Shown in pieces: positions 61,345-64,000 of a stretch of DNA of 64,000 nt. Source of the DNA: Muribaculaceae bacterium (lineage in GTDB: Bacteria > Bacteroidota > Bacteroidia > Bacteroidales > Muribaculaceae); NCBI GenBank assembly GCA_023665425.1, contig JAMPDX010000006.1:1-64000 (forward strand). The letters run 5' to 3'. The notes beneath the pieces are model-generated. The model was not told the origin of the DNA. It was given only the letters and a program-made list of their open reading frames with translations, and searched no databases. The translations under genes and the position numbers were made by a program. Numbering within the stretch: the first letter of the stretch is position 1; the number at the start of each line of letters is the position of its first letter.

Positions 61345-64000
61345 TTAATGTTTCACGATGAGCTTGCGCACTGCAGTGTGACCGGTGGTATCGCTCAGCT
61401 TGACGATGTATGTGCCTGCCGGCATGTTGGCAGTGTCGAGAGTGTTGGTGCCACTCAGGGCCTCCACGCTCATCATAGTTCGACCATCCATAGCAAAGAC
61501 CGTGACATCGTACTCAGCAGCCGCCGCGTTGACCTTAACGTATGAGTCTGCCGGATTGGGGTAGAGCACTACGCCGTCGAGCTCAACATCGGCAATACCA
61601 AGAGGCTTGTTGGTCATGCTTACAGGTATGTTGACCCACTCATGGCGGCCACGTTGAGTAGCGTGAGCTATGAGGCTGAGCTGTTCATCAGCCTTGGCTG
61701 AGCAGCTCACTGTGCTGCCTTCAAGGCTTAGACGCTCATCGTCTGTCTCGATTTCGTATGTCACGGTGCCATCCTCGACATCGAAGCTGAAGAAGGGAGC
61801 GAGCTCAAAGCTGTCTACGGGAGACTCCTCGTCGTTGACTGCGAGAGTTACTGCCTGACCTTGAGCCACCGGGCGAGTAGCACCGAGATTATCGATGCAG
61901 ACGTAAGCCGGAGTGCTCATACCAGATGAGTTGCTCTTGGTAGAGGTCATGTTCCATTCTACAGCCATCACCTTACCGAGGCCGGAGAGGTCGACCCATT
62001 GCCATGTGTCAAGATACCAACGGTCTTTCTCGTTGTCGGCGCTATAGTCAGCCAGCGGTATTTCGAGTTCGCTTGTTGAGCCGTCGGCGGCAGTACCCTT
62101 GAGTTGGAGCATGATGTTGTCTCCCTCGCCAAAAGCACCCTCGCTCATACCGTCGCCGTTGAGGATTGCATCTACAACCCAGGCATTGTTGGTGATGTAC
62201 ATACCGGGTATCACTTGTCCCTCCTTGCTATTGCTCAGGGTAATGACAGTGCTGCCCATGTAGGGTGAGATGAATACCACACCGTAGTTGTCACTATTGT
62301 CAACGCCATGTCCTACGGCAGAGTTCCATTGGTCAGTGACATAAGTTGAGAAGGATGTGGATGTATGGTTGGAGTATCCGAAGAATGCCCAGCTGTCCCA
62401 GTCTGCCATATACAGATTGTTGAACTCGAATGAGCCGGAGAAGAACGAGCCCGTCATGTAGTCCTCATCATCCACATCGCCACACCAGTGAGAGTCTTCG
62501 GGCAGATAGAGGTCGTCGAAGGTAGCGATGGCCATATCGCCGAGCACACGCACCGCGGTCTTGGCTGTAGCTTCGGCACCACGAGCATCGGTCACCTTCA
62601 CTGTGTATGTGTTGCTGACTGTGGGGGTGTAGGTATATGTCGCTGATGTTGCCACAACATTGTGAGCGGCATCCATCCAATCATATGAGTAGGGAGCTAC
62701 ACCGCCGTCAATGGCTACTGTCAGTGAATATTCTTCATTGGCATTCACCGCTTGAGACTCATTGCGGTCTATGTCGATAAGCATCTGCAGGGGAAGGGCA
62801 CCGACATTGTCGATGTAGACATCTCCTTCGCACTCAAGTGTGATATAGGTGAACTTACCCATATTCTTCAAGTCGATGTATCGCCATGTCTCTGATGCCT
62901 CGATGTCAGCAGACTCAAGCTCGGTGAGTTCATCATCCATAGTGGTGAGAGTCACCACATCATTGTTGCGCATGAACAAGCCCTCGAGACCAAGGTTTGC
63001 GGCATTGGTGAGCTGAATTACGGCATATTCATCATCCATAACGGCAGCCTTTGCGTTGGGAGCCGGGGCTACACCATCAGTGATATCCTCGATGCTGAAG
63101 CCGGTAAAGGACATTGTGCCGTCGAGAACACGAGTCTCTTCAATGACAGCCTCTTCGAAGGTTGCCACACGGGTGGGCTCATAGCTGGTGGTGAACTCGT
63201 CAGTAGCAATCACTTCAGAGTCGATGTCGCGAAGTGAAGTGAGCACGGCATATACGCGATATGTGGTGTTGGGTGTCAGTCCTTTCAGAGTCATCGTAGT
63301 CTCAACCCCTTTGCGGAGCTCAACTATGAGGTCTTCATTCTTGACATCTTCCGCCGAGGGTGTCTCATGCTCTGTGTCATAGACGGCATATGCCATAGTG
63401 CCGGTCAGGGCACTCATCACAGAGTAGTCTGCTTGGTCGTGAGCTATGTTCTTGACCACCGGATAACCGTCGGCCATTGAGGGAGCCACTGTAGACTCGG
63501 CATATTCGTAAGCACCTATGGTGGGAATTGCTGCGCGCTCGGCACCATACAGGTCGGTGGTGATATAGTCAACAGGCATACCCCCTACGAGATGCCCTGT
63601 ATTTGCCGGCTCAAGGAATTCTGTTGAAAGGAATTCTGTAGACTCATTGTAGGAGTCTGTCATGGGAGCCCATGTGCAGATCTCTTCGAAAGACTTGGAA
63701 CCCTCAGTATAGCCCTCGGGAAGCTCGGGGCCGCTTGTTGAGGTGCCACCGATATAACCGAAGTTATCGCCGGCAGAATAGCCCACATTGTGAGATATCA
63801 CGGCCTTCTGAGTGTAGACTAATCGCTGTGAGTAAATCACGTTGCCGGGAGTCTCCATCTGCAGGATGTTGTTCATGATGCGGGTGCCGTCAATGTCGCC
63901 GGCGATGTAGATACCGGTGACACGCTCACCCTCAGTATTGGCAGCAGCCATGCGGATAGTGTTGTTGATGACATCCACATTGGGTATGCCGTTGTTGAAG
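61345..64000 (-). CDS. Large secreted surface protein with T9SS C-terminal tail (partial, cut by the window edge)
   Basis: About 885 residues are visible; the frame runs past the right edge, so the N-terminus and signal peptide are missing. The visible N-terminal part has a beta-helix-like stretch (VINNTIRMAAANTEGERVTG, YIAGDIDGTRIMNNILQMET, KAVISHNVGYSAG). A fibronectin-type domain follows (MTLKGLTPNTTYRVYAVLTS). Then come an Ig/PKD-like domain (GGVAPYSYDWMDAAHNVVAT, YTYTPTVSNTYTVKVTDARG), two carbohydrate-binding-like repeats with a DUF4465-type pattern (GSFFSGSFEFNNLYMADWDS), and a C-terminal T9SS type A tail (VVLYPNPADSYVKVNAAAAE ... GTYIVKLSDTTGHTAVRKLI). Probably an adhesin or glycan-binding surface protein. 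Confidence 0.8.
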   Translation of the reverse strand, partial: FNNGIPNVDVINNTIRMAAANTEGERVTGIYIAGDIDGTRIMNNILQMETPGNVIYSQRLVYTQKAVISHNVGYSAGDNFGYIGGTSTSGPELPEGYTEGSKSFEEICTWAPMTDSYNESTEFLSTEFLEPANTGHLVGGMPVDYITTDLYGAERAAIPTIGAYEYAESTVAPSMADGYPVVKNIAHDQADYSVMSALTGTMAYAVYDTEHETPSAEDVKNEDLIVELRKGVETTMTLKGLTPNTTYRVYAVLTSLRDIDSEVIATDEFTTSYEPTRVATFEEAVIEETRVLDGTMSFTGFSIEDITDGVAPAPNAKAAVMDDEYAVIQLTNAANLGLEGLFMRNNDVVTLTTMDDELTELESADIEASETWRYIDLKNMGKFTYITLECEGDVYIDNVGALPLQMLIDIDRNESQAVNANEEYSLTVAIDGGVAPYSYDWMDAAHNVVATSATYTYTPTVSNTYTVKVTDARGAEATAKTAVRVLGDMAIATFDDLYLPEDSHWCGDVDDEDYMTGSFFSGSFEFNNLYMADWDSWAFFGYSNHTSTSFSTYVTDQWNSAVGHGVDNSDNYGVVFISPYMGSTVITLSNSKEGQVIPGMYITNNAWVVDAILNGDGMSEGAFGEGDNIMLQLKGTAADGSTSELEIPLADYSADNEKDRWYLDTWQWVDLSGLGKVMAVEWNMTSTKSNSSGMSTPAYVCIDNLGATRPVAQGQAVTLAVNDEESPVDSFELAPFFSFDVEDGTVTYEIETDDERLSLEGSTVSCSAKADEQLSLIAHATQRGRHEWVNIPVSMTNKPLGIADVELDGVVLYPNPADSYVKVNAAAAEYDVTVFAMDGRTMMSVEALSGTNTLDTANMPAGTYIVKLSDTTGHTAVRKLIVKH

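Overview
The window looks like a chromosomal segment of a Bacteroidales bacterium, most likely of the Muribaculaceae (S24-7) type. The evidence is the gene content and order (ftsX-DUF3098-uppP-truB-queA, acpP-fabF, paired FKBP isomerases, YfhO membrane proteins, SusC-like TonB receptor, Por/T9SS-type C-terminal tails, small GIN-domain and PF13568-type OMPs). There are also many promoters of the Bacteroidetes type: TTTG, 19-21 bp, TAnnTTTG. The family-level placement is an inference; the order-level placement is firm. No phage, integron, CRISPR array, complete insertion sequence or rRNA operon was seen.

Layout. 1-5.3 kb: class II aldolase, a divergent secreted glycosidase, and an OmpA-family protein. 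5.3-10.9 kb: a rightward unit of M16 peptidase, DusB, a GIN-domain protein, an O-antigen-type flippase and a YeiH transporter, closed by a perfect 29-bp hairpin. 11-15.3 kb (leftward): HAD hydrolase-ribF-upp, pyrH-frr and a TonB C-terminal-domain protein. 15.5 kb: pfkA. 16.5-22.9 kb (leftward): envelope and tRNA-modification cluster (ftsX, uppP, truB, queA, an OMP) and a Xer recombinase. 23-28.3 kb: YfhO protein, Lrp regulator, and an FKBP/lipoprotein operon. 28.4-32 kb: a 1007-aa receiver/PPDK_N fusion and a coiled-coil partner. 32-36 kb: three small membrane proteins, a B12-type radical SAM protein and a GT2. 36-39 kb: CoA-transferase and miaB from overlapping promoters. 39.7-47.4 kb (leftward): beta-helix lipoprotein, LMW phosphatase, lpxB, two secreted proteins, mutS. 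47.5-56.2 kb: membrane and lipoproteins, fabF-acpP, tRNA-Pro, SulP. 56.4 kb: a candidate small RNA. 56.6-64 kb: ubiE/menG, purC, a metal-type TonB receptor with an HMA protein, and a large secreted protein cut by the right edge.

How the genes fit together: most are housekeeping. FbaA and PfkA act in glycolysis; the CoA-transferase belongs to acetate/propionate/succinate fermentation; PyrH, Upp and PurC to nucleotide supply; DusB, QueA, TruB and MiaB to tRNA modification; UppP, LpxB, FabF/AcpP, the flippase, GT2 and YfhO to envelope building; UbiE/MenG to menaquinone.

The most unusual signals are non-coding. (i) A five-copy family of hairpin repeats sits only 3' of genes. (ii) A second family of inverted-repeat elements fills the gap between codirectional genes. 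(iii) There are two kinds of geometrically coupled divergent promoters. (iv) A consensus promoter is followed about 70 nt later by an intrinsic terminator with no reading frame of note, a candidate small RNA. No complete new protein-based system was found; the receiver/PPDK_N fusion is the most unusual protein architecture.
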